A stretch of 64,000 nt of DNA. It comes from Rhodamnia argentea. Taxonomy: Eukaryota; Streptophyta; Magnoliopsida; Myrtales; Myrtaceae. The translations under genes were made by a program, and so were the position numbers. Below are positions 1 to 11,700 of this stretch, in pieces. Numbering within the stretch: position 1 is the first letter of the stretch; each line of letters starts with the position of its first letter. The DNA lies in the NCBI RefSeq assembly GCF_020921035.1, contig NC_063156.1:26646283-26710282 (forward strand). The letters are read 5' to 3'. Under the pieces are notes generated by a model. That model saw only the letters and a list, made by a program, of their open reading frames with translations, searched no databases and was not told the origin of the DNA.

Positions 1-209
1 CCTCGCTCCTACCTTTTTCTGTTTCCTTTTCCAGTAAATTTCCAACTTCCCTGTCAATGATATGATCTTTTCATTTTGCTGTGTGAATTTCTTGGTTTCT
101 TGCTACAAGATGCTCAAAGATCGATCTGTTGTTTAACATGTCGAATTCGTGTCGCAATTGGTAAACACTCCAAGCACTAATTTGTGTCTTTCCTCTCTTT
201 CTCTTGTAG

Positions 210-1205
210 AGAGTTGTTCCCTTAAACACATGGGTACTCATCTCTAACTTCAAGCTAGCATACAATCTCCTCCGCCGGCCCGATGGGACCTTCAATCGAG
301 ACTTGGCTGAGTTCCTCGACCGGAAAGTGCCCGCCAACTCCGTCCCTGTCGAAGGAGTCTTGTCGTTCGATCATGTCCATCGCGCCACTGGCCTTCTGAA
401 CCGGGTGTACTTACCGGCGCCCGACGGTGTGTCTCAATGGGGATTTGAAGAGATCGATAAGCCTCTGAGCACCACCGAGGCTGTCCCTGTCATTTTATTC
501 TTCCACGGCGGGAGCTTCAGCCACTCCTCCGCCAACAGTGCGATTTATGACACCTTCTGCCGCCGCCTCGTCGGCCTTTGCAAGGGGGCGGTCGTGTCGG
601 TGAATTACCGCCGCTCGCCCGAACACAGATACCCCTGTGCCTACGACGATGGTTGGGCAGCCCTGAAGTGGGTGAAGTCGAGACCATGGCTGATGAGTGG
701 GAAAGACTCTAAAGTCCATGTGTATTTAGCTGGCGATAGCTCGGGCGGTAACATCGCTCATCACGTGGCGGTCAGGGCTGCCGAGGCCGAGGTGGAAATA
801 CTAGGTAACATCCTTCTTCATCCTTTGTTTGGCGGGCAAGAAAGAACTGAATCCGAGATGAGATTAGATGGGAAATACTTTGTTAGACTAGAGGAACGCG
901 ATTGGTACTGGCGGGCTTATCTCCCCGAAGGGGAAGACCGCAACCACCCTGCCTGCAATCCCTTTGGTCCCCGCGGCAAAAGCCTCAAGGGGCTTAAGTT
1001 TCCAAAGAGCCTCGTCGTCGTGGCGGGTCTGGATCTTCTCCAGGACTGGCAATTAACTTATGTGGAAGGGTTAGAAAGGAACTGTCAAGAAGTGAAGTTG
1101 CTATATCTGAAGGAGGCCACGATTGGGTTTTACTTCCTCCCGAACAACGAGCATTTCTACTGCCTCATGGAGGAGATCAAGAACTTTGTCAAGATTGACT
1201 GTTAA
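210..1205 (+). CDS. GID1: GID1-type gibberellin receptor, last exon (5' exon not in window)
   Basis: Soluble gibberellin receptor of the hormone-sensitive-lipase-like carboxylesterase fold; with bound GA it recruits DELLA repressors for SCF-dependent degradation in the nucleus. The exon opens after a pyrimidine-rich acceptor ending TTGTAG at 209 and reads RVVPLNTWVLISNFKLAYN, the family's N-terminal lid, then the oxyanion-hole motif HGGS, the GDSSGGN serine motif and an intact C-terminus ending in Cys. The third catalytic position, His in true esterases, is Ile here (ATIGFY), as expected for a receptor that binds but does not hydrolyse. An internal ATG at 303 opens a 300-residue frame, but the lid upstream is conserved, so the exon start at 210 is preferred. 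About 13 N-terminal codons (exon 1) should lie upstream of the window; none were found in bases 1-209. No frame break seen. Confidence 0.93.
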   Translation, partial: RVVPLNTWVLISNFKLAYNLLRRPDGTFNRDLAEFLDRKVPANSVPVEGVLSFDHVHRATGLLNRVYLPAPDGVSQWGFEEIDKPLSTTEAVPVILFFHGGSFSHSSANSAIYDTFCRRLVGLCKGAVVSVNYRRSPEHRYPCAYDDGWAALKWVKSRPWLMSGKDSKVHVYLAGDSSGGNIAHHVAVRAAEAEVEILGNILLHPLFGGQERTESEMRLDGKYFVRLEERDWYWRAYLPEGEDRNHPACNPFGPRGKSLKGLKFPKSLVVVAGLDLLQDWQLTYVEGLERNCQEVKLLYLKEATIGFYFLPNNEHFYCLMEEIKNFVKIDC

Positions 1206-2742
1206 ATATAAAGACCCACTTAACCTTTACTTACTTACAGGCAGAAGCAGTCCATACATAACACAAGCTTGACTGTTTTCGGGTTCTGTACTCGGTTTTC
1301 CATCTATCGCGGTGGTGGTTGTGTAGTATTTTTCTTCAGGGTTTTTCTTCCCTCTCTTTGCTGTTCTAGCATTCTTGGCGGCAGCATGAATGAGAGTTGT
1401 ATCGATCGGTCGGGTCTCTTGAGAGGGTGGCCTTTGTCGTGGCGGATCGGACTCTGCTATACAAATTAGACGGATCGTCTTACATCTACTATAACCTCTC
1501 ACTGTGTTAGGCTTCCAGCTGAGGAGGATTCCTGGGGTGGCGGGGCTCGTGGCATCGACGCGTGGTGGTCGATCGATCTAGTCTTAGCAGGTGATGATCA
1601 TTCTTAGGAGCACTAATTTCTGAACTTTGATTATACAATCCTTGGTATGGAAATATGTATCTGATACTTGTGGCCTAGAGCAAATACAAGAAGAGGCTTT
1701 TGCCTCTGTATGTTTTCCCTTCTCAGTTGGACTTGGTCCTTTCTCCTCCTCTTCTGATGGCGAAACGAACGAAATCACTGCACAAACATAAGCAAACATC
1801 AGTCGACCAAAAGAAAACATCAGTGCACGAAGTGCAGGGCTTTGAAATTCTGCTAAGGCACAAGATTCTCGTCTTTGATCTTCCACTTAGTCATATTTGC
1901 ATCCCCACTAGGAATTTCATGTCCAATCAAAAGTTTTAACACGAGGATCGAGGTACGAAACAAGCATGTGGCGTGGCGGACCATCCCAGAAGATGTCCCC
2001 AACGCCAAACCCCCATCCAACAAGAATTTTCCCAGGAAAATGAGAGAAAGAGAGGAAAATCATTGGGGGAGGGGTCAAAATCATGGGCTCTCGCCATCTT
2101 TCCACCTCGGTTTGATTAATTCTTGGCGGCTTGTGATTGCCCCATTCTTATGATGATGGAGGAGTGTGCGTTTGGAGCTTTGGGAAAACAGCAAAGAGCT
2201 TGTGTTGAATTTGTCTTTGTTTGGAGGAGGGGAAACCCATCTATCGATGGTTGGGATTTCTTGGATCTATTATGAATTTTTGGGGACACTTGCTTTAATT
2301 TATTGTTATTTGCTTATTTTCTATTCTTTTTTTTTTTTTAATATGGTGGGGTTGCTCTTTATAGGGATTAAATTAATGGGGGCACTTAGTGGTAGGAACA
2401 GCTAAGCAGGACAAGGACATGGAACCTTGTCTCAATTTGACTTTCTAGGCCCTCTTTAAAAAATCTCTTTGTTTCTTTGCTTAGGATATGCTCTTTCGGC
2501 TTTGCACACGGTTCACTCCTAGTGATTTATTTAAGCCCCCACTAGGGGTCTTCAAACCGGTTCAATTTAAATAAGTGATTTTCCCTAATCTTTCCTTGTT
2601 CAGATTATCTTGGCGTTCTCTAGTTGCCAATGTCTTTGTTGTCAAACTGTCCCCTGAACATCTGGCGTGAATGCATTTTCTATTAGGGACAAGATGGAGT
2701 CACTGTTTGACAAAATGGCTTTTTGTTTAGTAGTCATTAGGG
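1206..2742. other. GID1 3' region and intergenic DNA
   Basis: The first few hundred bases are presumably the 3' UTR of the GID1 gene. Short open frames on both strands around 1580-1890 and 1870-2150 have no recognised domain and no splice-supported continuation. A T-rich run lies at about 2328-2340. I see no gene here. Confidence 0.5.
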
Positions 2743-3100
2743 ATAAAGACTCCATTTGATTGGTTGGAAAGGGCCTTCCTTTATTCGCAATTGGATTCCA
2801 TGCGAAAGAAACACCGTCCAAACCAATCACGGAATCAGTTCTCAAGGCATAAAAGATATGACGGAATATGTGTTTGTTTCTCTCGAAGAAAGTTGTGATT
2901 TTTCTTTAATGTGATTAACATAAAGACGCCATTTGATTGGTTGGAAAAGACATTCCTTTATTCGCAATTGGATTCCACACGAAAGAAACACCGTCTAAAC
3001 TTATCGCGGAACCGGTTCGCAATGCATAATAGATATGACAGAATATGTATTTGTTTCTCTCGAAGAAACTTGTGATTTTCTTTCATGTGAAATCGGTGTA
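2743..3100. repeat. 187-bp tandem duplication (two copies)
   Basis: The segment beginning ATAAAGACTCCATTTGATTG at 2743 recurs as ATAAAGACGCCATTTGATTG at 2930, a period of 187 bp. The copies stay alignable through the TTTGTTTCTCTCGAAGAAA motif near their ends but differ at many positions, so the event is not recent. The second copy fades out near 3095-3100. Neither copy codes for anything recognisable. Confidence 0.85.
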
Positions 3101-3161
3101 GTATTCTTACAAAAAAAAAAATCGATTTAGTTATAGTATGATGAGTATGGATCTCTCGGAA

Positions 3162-3476
3162 ATAAGTGCATTGGAAGTTCTAAAACTTGTTGTGAATGTG
3201 TAATTTAGTTTTAAAACTTATCATAAAGTGTAAAGTCCTAAAACTTGTCAAATTGGTCCAATCAAGTCATTTCATTGACTGCATTGTTTGAAAGTTTTAA
3301 GGCTCAATTGCACTTTCATGACAAGTTTATGACTTGATTATAATTTTGGAAGTTTTAGGATTCGATGACACTTTTGTGACAAGTTTTAGGATTTGATTAT
3401 AACTTTTAAAAGTTTTAGGATTCAATTCCACTTTTGTGATAAGTTTAAGATTTCTAATGCACTTATCCCTAATCTC
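3162..3476. mobile_element. Foldback MITE-like element, about 315 bp
   Basis: The left end ATAAGTGCATTGGAAGTTC and the reverse complement of the right end (ATAAGTGCATTAGAAATC) match over roughly 30-40 bp. The interior is built from degenerate repeats of a phrase like AAGTTTTAGGATTCAATT. It has no coding capacity. The structure fits a non-autonomous DNA transposon; I could not define a clear target-site duplication, so the superfamily is open. Confidence 0.6.
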
Positions 3477-4035
3477 TAAAGTGATCGATGTTTTGAGAAT
3501 GTGTGGTCGGCCATTCCAAATTTCTAATGCATTGAATGAATTTATCTTGCGGTCACATATCTTGTGTTCATGTTGAGCTCCATCTACATTTGATACGAGA
3601 CATTTCATTTTGCCATCCATTGGATGGTGCATATAATGTCACAATTATGATGACAAGAACAAATTATGAAATTGTATTTCATGCTCATAAATGGGGATTG
3701 CAATTTATTCTCACATTTCATGGCATCCTATTTATTCATGCCATGATTTTTTAATAATTTTATGAAAATAACTCATACTTGTGCATGTAGCCCCGACTAC
3801 GAGCAATTCGAACGCAATTGATGGAATTCGAATACGTGACATTTGACTATTGAACTGGAAATTCCTCAACGCCCCAACCGACTATATAAATCCAGGTTTT
3901 GTTTATTTTCATTATAGCCTTACAATATTTGTTCTTGATTTTTTCTAGTGTAAGCTGACGTTTATCTTATATAACATTTTGCTGTCCAAGCACCTCCAAG
4001 TTCAAGATATGATAATCCAAAAGTTAGGATACTAT
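3477..4035. other. Intergenic DNA, no feature seen
   Basis: AT-rich sequence with short chance open frames only. No splice-supported exon, RNA gene or clear repeat was seen. Confidence 0.5.
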
Positions 4036-4907
4036 GGCTCCATTTGTTTGCGCAAAAAACATTTTAAAAAATATTTTTCTTATTTTCTTATGTTTGGTTC
4101 GCTTAGAAAAATGAGTAAATGGTCTTTTTTTCCTAGTCAATGGAAAACCTATGCTAAATTCAAGAAAATAATTTTCTCTTTAAAAAATCGAAAATATGAC
4201 TAGATATCGGTACTTGGACTCGAAACTTTATGCTTGGTACCCCAAACGCTAGTTCCCGAGTCCCTAGCGCCCAAGATCGGGTCTTGGCGCCTAGGCCCGA
4301 GTCCATCGAGCCCAAGCCCATGACCTTGATGCCCATGCTCGAGACCCCAGTAACCATGCTTGGATCCCTTGGCACTTATCCCCAATGCCCCAATATCGGG
4401 GCTCGGGTCCACAATGGTCAAGAGTACAATCCCAATACTCAAGCTCAAAATCCCCAACACCCGAGCCCGGGTCCACAAAGGTCGAGTGCGAGATCTCGAT
4501 TCTCAAGCTCAAAATCACCAACACCCAGCCCGAGTCCACAAAGGCCATGCCTAGGTCAATAGAAGCCGCACCCTTGGTGTCCACGTTCGAGTCAATCGAG
4601 GCCTAGCTCAAGTCCTAGGTGCATATGCTTTGATGTCCAGAACCCAAGTCGGGTCCATCGGGGCCCGGACTCGGGACTCTAGTGCTCATATCGAGTTTTT
4701 GCCTATGTGCAAGTTACTAGTGTCCGAATAGTATATGTCTATTTAGGAAAATCAAATTAGATTTTCCATACCAAACGACGTAAAAGTATTTTTCAGTTCA
4801 TTTTCAGATTTCAACTAAATACCCAAAAATATTGTCATTCTTCTAGAAAATGACTTCTTGAAAAGTATATTTCAAAAATGTCACATTTTTCTCGAATAAA
4901 TTGAGCC
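4036..4907. mobile_element. Non-autonomous TIR DNA transposon carrying a GC-rich minisatellite
   Basis: The left end GGCTCCATTTGTTTGCGCAA is mirrored by the right end, whose reverse complement reads GGCTCAATTTATTCGAGAAA. Similarity continues for about 45 bp into A/T-rich arms. The arms enclose a sharply different GC-rich core (4202-4700). Such GGCTC-type termini are common in plant PIF/Harbinger- and hAT-like MITEs. The flanks (CTAT / TACC) do not give a convincing target-site duplication, so I do not assign a superfamily. No transposase frame. Confidence 0.7.
4202..4700. repeat. Degenerate GC-rich minisatellite inside the TIR element
   Basis: C/G-rich sequence in which CCGAGTCC, TCGAGCCC and CTCAAGCTC words recur. 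The clearest unit is 64 bp: CTCAAGCTCAAAATCCCCAA at 4438 and CTCAAGCTCAAAATCACCAA at 4502. Open frames on both strands here are by-products of the repeat composition, not genes. Confidence 0.7.
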
Positions 4908-5056
4908 TACCTGAAGGCTTTGGGTGAATAGCAAACCACGTTTATATGATCCATTAAGTTAAACTTCATATGTGAATTTGCAAATTGAGTATAAAAGCTA
5001 GTGACTTCACTCAGTACACTTCTGTTTAAATCGAGGTGTTCAAATGAAACAATAGC

Positions 5057-5832
5057 TGGCTTTTTTCCTCCTCTGCTAAGGCTTTCTCTCTAAGAAGCAG
5101 CCGCCATCTAGCTCAAAAATTTCTGAGCTGCCCCTCGAGGGAACTCCCTCCCTCCCTCCCTCCCATCTCCCCTCTCCCTCTTTCTCTCCCTTCCTACCCT
5201 TCCCTTCTACCTCTTTCGTAGCTTGATTTCTCTTTTATGTTTCTTGTGTTCGTGCCTTTTTTCTCTCCCAACCTGCTCTGTGAGTTCGTGTTCGTGAATA
5301 AATTTCTGTTGCTGGTCTTGGGTGGATGTGAAGACAAGCTCGGCCATTCATCTGATCGACAACCAACGAGGAGGATGTTCGTGACATGGCTCCACAACCT
5401 CTTTAGGATTAGGCCGCTCTTCTTTCCTGATGTAGATTTGGGTCAAGTTTTGGGGATTTTGCTATCTCCGAGTTAGATCCAAATATAGATTTGGGAATTC
5501 TTTACATATATTTCAACATTTTAACGTTGGTGTTTTTGCAAGGTGGTGGTGATGAGGGTATCGATCCTAGACGCATACCGCAAGTCTTTGCAAATGGAGT
5601 GAGCGAGCTTGGCGTGTGCTTATCACTATATTTGGTGATCGGTCGTCGAACGTTTACCTTGGCATATCCGTTCTCGAGAGTTGAGCATGTGCTTCCAGCT
5701 GCAAACCGTGCTTTGTTATGTGCTTTTAAATTTTTTCTTTATTTCGCAGTTATTTGGGATTTGCTAGAATTGAAAGCCTTCTACATACCTCTTGATTATT
5801 CTGATATATGAATGGCTTCTTGCAAAAAAAAG
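5057..5832 (+). pseudogene. Retroposed transcript copy with 14-bp target-site duplication
   Basis: The 14-mer AATGAAACAATAGC occurs perfectly at 5043-5056 and again at 5833-5846. The enclosed 776 bp ends in a short A-tract (GCAAAAAAAAG) directly before the right copy. It starts with a pyrimidine-rich stretch like a plant 5' UTR (CTCCCTCCCTCC and similar, about 5145-5215). This is the signature of LINE-type reverse transcription of a host RNA. The source gene was not identified: frames at 5237-5476 and 5491-5811 resemble nothing I know. The copy may come from an mRNA with long UTRs or from a non-coding RNA. Confidence 0.7.
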
Positions 5833-5846
5833 AATGAAACAATAGC

Positions 5847-6734
5847 ACAAATTTATCATCGGATGTGGAAAAAAAAAGGTCAAAATTAAAGTAGTAATTA
5901 CACCAAATCCTGTAAAACTGAACTCCACTCGAATATGTAAGGAATTTTACTACTTATCAATTAGTTGCGATTTGCTGTTTTTAACAACTTATCAACAAAA
6001 ATTTCATTTGCTGAACTTTAAAAAATATGCTTGATTGACTTGATGACCTCGATTTTGAGACTATTAACGTAATTTCTACATAAACGATGTTTGTCTTTCC
6101 CCCTTTCGTTGTCTCCATCTCTAATTCACGATGGGCGCCTCTCTCAACTATTTCCTTCGTACTAAATCTATTAAAAGAACACATATCAAAACCCATTTCT
6201 TAATCTACACTTGATTGGCTAGGTTGTTATAATGGTTATTTATAATCAGTAAATGAAAAATAAATGAGTTTAGAACAATAAAGCCCAAAATAATTACGGT
6301 GTTAAATGAATTCAAAATTTACTTAGACCTAATCCATCTCTATAATTCTCTTTTCACTTTCTCTCGTTGTCGTGCTCGTTCACTCCATGCTCATCTAAGT
6401 TTGAGTATGATTTTTCTTAATTTAACATAAGTGTTTTAGTAATATAAGTTGGGTTGGGTATAAGTTGAGTATGTGTAAGGGTTACCTAGATTTATAATAT
6501 ATGAAAATTGGTCAAAACGAGTTAAATGCATCAATTTGAATCAGATTATTTTTCGACCCGGCCCACCTATTTGATGGGGTTAATCCCCTCGCCCTTCCCC
6601 CTTCTCACAGACATATATATGTGTGTGTGCGCGCGCGCGCGGGGGGTGCTAATATATACAACAGACATTAGTTTGTTTTCGCTTTTAGGGTAAAAGAAAA
6701 GAAAAGAAAAGAAAAATGTGATTGTGTTTGATTT
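5847..6734. other. Intergenic AT-rich DNA
   Basis: No gene seen. It contains the alternating purine-pyrimidine tract listed at 6611-6646 and an AAAAG-type short repeat near 6695-6715. Confidence 0.5.
6611..6646. repeat. Compound AT/GT/GC dinucleotide microsatellite
   Basis: The tract runs through (AT)n, (GT)n and (GC)n and ends in a G run. Alternating purine-pyrimidine sequence of this kind can adopt Z-DNA; no function is implied. Confidence 0.9.
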
Positions 6735-7075
6735 TTAAAAAACGACACCAAGGATCCCTAAACTTTAATTCAATGCGCAATATAGTCCATGAACCTTAGT
6801 GCAATGTGCAATGTTATCCCTAAAATTTTAATTTGACACTGAATTATTGGTAAATCTTCAATTTGATCTCTATATTATGTGAAAAAAGACTCAAATGGAA
6901 GGACTACATAAATCATTTATCAATAAGTCAGGGACCACGTTGAATAAATTAAAAGTCCAGGGATAAGATTGTATTGTACCAAAATTTAGAGACCACATTA
7001 TAGAAATTAAAAGTCTAGGGATAATATTGCACATTAGATCAAAATTAAAAAACTATTTATGTCATTACCCAGAAT
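6735..7075. mobile_element. Foldback MITE-like element, about 340 bp
   Basis: Left-arm GTGCAATGTTATCCCTAAAA pairs with the reverse complement of the right arm, GTGCAATATTATCCCTAGAC, and similarity extends on both sides. The interior repeats the words AATTAAAAGTC and GGGA(C/T)CA. It has no coding content. It resembles the 3162-3476 element in design but not closely in sequence. Confidence 0.6.
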
Positions 7076-7331
7076 ATCTTCTATTAAAAGGTGGCATGGT
7101 TCCGACCTTAATTTAACCCAGCTCAGCATTGCTTCCTCGTACAAAAGGATGGCCCACTTTGTCACGGAGATGGCTTTATTCTATAGTCTTAGACAGATGT
7201 ATGACTCTGATAGAACTAATTTTGTTTGAAATACCTTCTGTAAACATATATGTGATTTTACCTTTTTCGAAGTAGAATCGCGTGACAGATTTTCTATGCA
7301 TCAACCGGTTTGTATCTATCCAGCTTTTGGT

Positions 7332-7474
7332 AGGAAAATTATCAAAAAAAAGTTCTAAATCTATTCTAATTGTGTCAATTGAGTCATAAACTTTTTGCAT
7401 CCGTTTTAATTCGGTCTATTTGGCCGATCAAAGCATAATTACAAGAAGTTTAGGACTTTTTTGGTAATTTTCCC
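7332..7474. mobile_element. Short foldback element, about 143 bp
   Basis: The left end AGGAAAATTATCAAAAAAAA and the reverse complement of the right end (GGGAAAATTACCAAAAAAGT) match, and the pairing runs on for about 40 bp, so almost the whole element can fold into a hairpin. Related sequence is seen near 24280-24400. Confidence 0.65.
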
Positions 7475-8741
7475 AACTTTGGACTCATGTTCTGTTTGTC
7501 TTTAAAAAATTAATAGGGTATTCAACGGGACAAGAGTTTATCGGACTTAGAACGGACTTCTCATCATAAACGAACAAAAAGGTCGCGTCTACTCGGTATT
7601 ATAACGTCTAGATGGAAAGAGATCAAAGGATTGACTGCAAGCCTTGTGAAGAAATTTTAGTAGGCATGAACACGATGTCAATGCAGGATTGGCAAAAGGA
7701 TTAAACATGGCATGACCGAGTACAAGAACATATTACGAACCAAAAGTGGAAGCAAAACCTTAGAAATAATGCAATTAATGTCGCACACGCAACGCAAATA
7801 TTACGGCCTTCAACGTTGTATCGCCGAATGTAATTGCTGACGTGGAATTGCTGGCCCAAAGCTAGCCCACTGCACGCGCGCGCGACGCGAGTGCAGTGCC
7901 AACATCTGCGACGTTGACTGGACCAGGTGGCGGTGGACACATGGTATACACGCGGAATAATCCGAGTCGCATGATTTTGGGAGGACAAAGAAAGAGAAAG
8001 AGCTCGGGCATCATCCATTCAGCAAGAAGGCAGAGAAGAAGACAAGCCCGCGAATCAGGTCGGTGGTTCTCTACAGATTCTTGGTTGCACTGATGAATCT
8101 CCCTTACTTCCAGTTCTAGTTTCTCTTCGCCGGATGAGAGTCGGGGCTCGTGTATGTGTCTGGTTTCTATGAAATCTTGTGACGGGTGGGATGCGTCGTT
8201 GAACTCGAGACGCTTTTGACTGTCATCGTGGGCATGTAGTTCGATGGAATTTGAGGGGCCTTTTCAATGACAATAGGGCGAAATTTATTGCTCCGTGTGC
8301 AAGCTCATAGTTCTTGGGTGATATTCTTATGCTTGAATTCTTGATTTTGGCCACTTAGCATGGCGGGGGAAAGCAAGATTAGCTCGTGGATTACTGATGC
8401 AGTTGAGTTTAGCTGAATTTTTACGAGAGAATTTGTAACATATGGGGGAAAATCATCTTCTTGGGTGGTAACGTGACGGTAGTTTAATTGTTTGACTTTG
8501 GTTGGTTGGTTGGTTGGTGTTCTACGTGTTTACACTTAGTGAAAGCGGAATTTTATGTTCCCCCCATCTTTTGTGTACTTCCCACTAGTATTTAAAAAGA
8601 AAAGAACTGGTTTTGCAGCACTGGTGGTGGGATTACCGTTAACTGGGACATGGATCAAGCAATGCCGCTGTTCATTCTACCGTCACTAGCGGTATAAATA
8701 CAGCAATGCATTTGGCTACTGGTTGGCAATCAATTGCTGAG
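7475..8741 (+). other. Upstream region and probable 5' UTR of the LEC14B gene, with a leader intron
   Basis: Purine-rich sequence from about 7985 to 8058 looks like a transcribed leader. CGAATCAG|GTCGGTGG at 8058/8059 and TTTTGCAG at 8618 would bound a 560-bp intron in the 5' UTR. The remaining leader 8619-8741 contains short upstream ATGs (8652, 8706), the second in frame with the main start. The transcript start and the intron are inferred from consensus only. A CG-rich patch lies at 7870-7895. Confidence 0.45.
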
Positions 8742-11700
8742 ATGGGGTATGCAATGAGCAGACTAGAGATTGAACCTGAGTCATGTGAGGAAGAGAAGAG
8801 CTTGGACGAGGTTGGTAACAGCCAAGGACCAAAGGAGTTGCCAAGATGTTTGGATCATGAGATAGCGCATTTGACGAATCTGAAGTCGAGGCCCCATGAA
8901 CATTTGATCCGAGATTTCCCTGGGAGGCGGGCTCTGTCTGTTTCCACTGTTAAGATGCTGGCAGGTCGAGAGTGCAATTATTCAGGAAGGGGGAGGTTTT
9001 CTTCTGCTGATTGCTGTCACATGCTAAGCAGATGTGTGCCTGGTAATGGTCCTTTGCTCATGGATCAGATGACTAGTCGAGCTTATGTTTCACAGTTTTC
9101 AGCCGATGGTTCTCTATTTGTTGCTGGTTTTCAGGTACAACATGTGTTTCTGGAACTTGAATATGTTTCACGGGAATTGTAATGTACTAGAGTGTTTATG
9201 CTTCAACATTTTACCACTTCCTGTGATAACAGAAACTGAGCCTAAGAGACATTTCCCGTGTCGGGTTTTTTTTTTTGGTGTATCCTCTTATCTAGCTATA
9301 GGGTATAAGATGTATCAATGTGGTAAATGTGATTTCTAACCCTACTTGTCCAACAACCTCTGCAGGGTGGTCACATTAGGATTTATAATGTTGATAAAGG
9401 ATGGAAATGTCAGAAGAACATTCTTGCCAAGAGTTTACGGTGGACAATCACCGATACATCTCTTTCTCCTGACCAGCGTTACCTTGTGAGTTCATGTATC
9501 TCTTTCAAGGAGCTAAATGTTTGTCACCTGAAGCTTTTGTATTTTCAAGTCATAGAACATCTCGCTGAACTTAGTCTCAAGAAACTAGGTACAGCATATG
9601 GATGTTGCTAGCATCTGTTGCTCACTTTACGTGCAGCGTGCATCACAAGTTTTGTTACGCCAAAATATTATGCTTGTATGTAGTAAAATTTGATTGACAC
9701 ACATATAGTAAATGTTCTTTTTTTTTCCCCTGAAAAGTGTTATGCATGTGACTCATGGTAAAGTTTGACTTTTGGGGAATGGAGGCCGACTCTGGCCCCT
9801 GGTGTTAGTGGGTCAGAGAAACTATTCAAGATGACACTTCTTTTATTATCTAGAATGTATGGGAAATAATTGGACATCAATTCAAGTTCTTAGAGTTTCT
9901 AATGAGGTCATGCATTCTGAAAAACCAACATACTCTTCTGTATTTTGAGAGATATTTCAAGTCTTGTTCTCGTTTTTGTTCTGCTTCTGGATTGTGCATC
10001 TCTCTTTCATGTGGATACGACTGTCTTTAGCTTCAATTTATCATCAGGCATTCTTATAGGAATGTACATTGAGAGCTACAGTTGCGTCTCATACTTGGCC
10101 TTTTTGCGTTTCCATGCTTCAGGAAATTAGTAGTGCTATTTGGATAGTTTCATGTAATTGGCTGTTGGCTCTTGATAATGGTCTAGAAATTGTCAGCTAG
10201 GAGCTAGGATTATTATACATACCAGATGTTATTTCATAGTAATGCAAAGGCCTCTTTCACTTGATTGATGAGTTGCAGATTCTCAAATTCAAGTTGCTCA
10301 TTTGTAATACTATACTAGATTGGACTTTTGTTCTGTTTTTACCATGAATATGGCTTCTTTAGAGTATTTGTGATGCCACTAGGGAAGAGGAGAAAAAAGA
10401 TTAGATGCAAAATGGGGAATGAAATTCAGTGCTCGGTGTACGTAAGGATTTCTTCAGTGATCGCCTGACAGAAAGAATTTCTATGAGCATCAAGAGAACT
10501 GATTTTCGTGGGTTAACTCAAGCATTTTGTTATGGCAAACTATTTTATTACTCACATTTTTTTCCATTGTCTTTCTGCGGGTTGAAGCTTTCTTGTTTCT
10601 TCATTTGCTCATTCTATCATCAGTGGAATATAGCTAGACCATATCTCTTGAATAACGCTTGCTTACTCAGCAAAAAAAACATATGTCATATCTCTCTAAT
10701 TTGCAGGTGTATGCAAGTATGTCACCTATCGTCCATATCGTTGATGTCAGCTCGGCTGCTGTGGATTCTCTTGCAAACGTAACGGTATAAAGATAACTAA
10801 ATTCAGAGATTAATATATAAGATAACTAAATTCAGAGATTAATATCTTTTTGTAGAAGCGATATGTTATCTTTGACACATTGGCCTACCATGACAATTTT
10901 CTGAGCATTCTTAAGCATATATGTTCATATTGTTCATATTCATGTGCAATCTTACAAGGATGGTTTGCCCTCATTGGAATCCAACATGGTTGAGTTGGGT
11001 TTCTCCTCTTAGTGGGCATAACAGTGCCCTAAAATTCTGGATAACTGACATAGCCTGAAGCAAGAATTTTGGTTTTTTCTTCTCTAGTCCCTTTCTGAGC
11101 TCCACTTTTGTTAGACTTTTGTTCAGCATGTTTTGACTTGGGAGTTTAAAAGCCCTCAGAACTCCATGCAAGCAGCATTGCAGGGGTCTCTGTGCCTCCC
11201 CCTTGTGGATGCACAGTATTTAATCTTGTGTAGTCTTGGTTAGTTCTCATCTACAGTTTCTGCCTGAGGAAATATGGCCAGATTCATGATTTCTCAATCA
11301 TCTTATGGCTGCATCAGGTGGTTGTCCCTAAGTCAGCTGGTTGGAGTAAATAAGAAGGTTATGAGTGGATTTGAGGGTCTCCAGTGAATAGATCCAAGTA
11401 CCCCTGCTCTTAGCATTTGGATTTTTTCCTAGAACCTGACTCCACCAGGCTTTGGTTGGCTCGAAATATCGGAAATTTCTTGTACTTCTGTAGTTTATCC
11501 TTTATATGCTTTAAAATGGGTCTTCTGTGCTTATCAAAGCTTGCGCCTGAAAAACAGTTCCTATTCCTCCCATTCAATCATCAAGCGATCAATAAAAAGA
11601 TTTTCAAATTTCTCACTGATTTTGGTTAGTTCCTGCAGCAATTTCTAACAGAACATTTTTCTCGTAAATTTGGCAGTGGAATCTGAATTGTTAATACCTT

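Noticed and set aside
1584-1939. Opposed short frames downstream of GID1
   Set aside because: No domain, no splice support, and no similarity I can recognise; treated as intergenic.
4230-4606. Overlapping Pro/Ser-rich and Gly-rich frames on both strands
   Set aside because: They arise from the CCGAGTCC-type minisatellite inside the TIR element.
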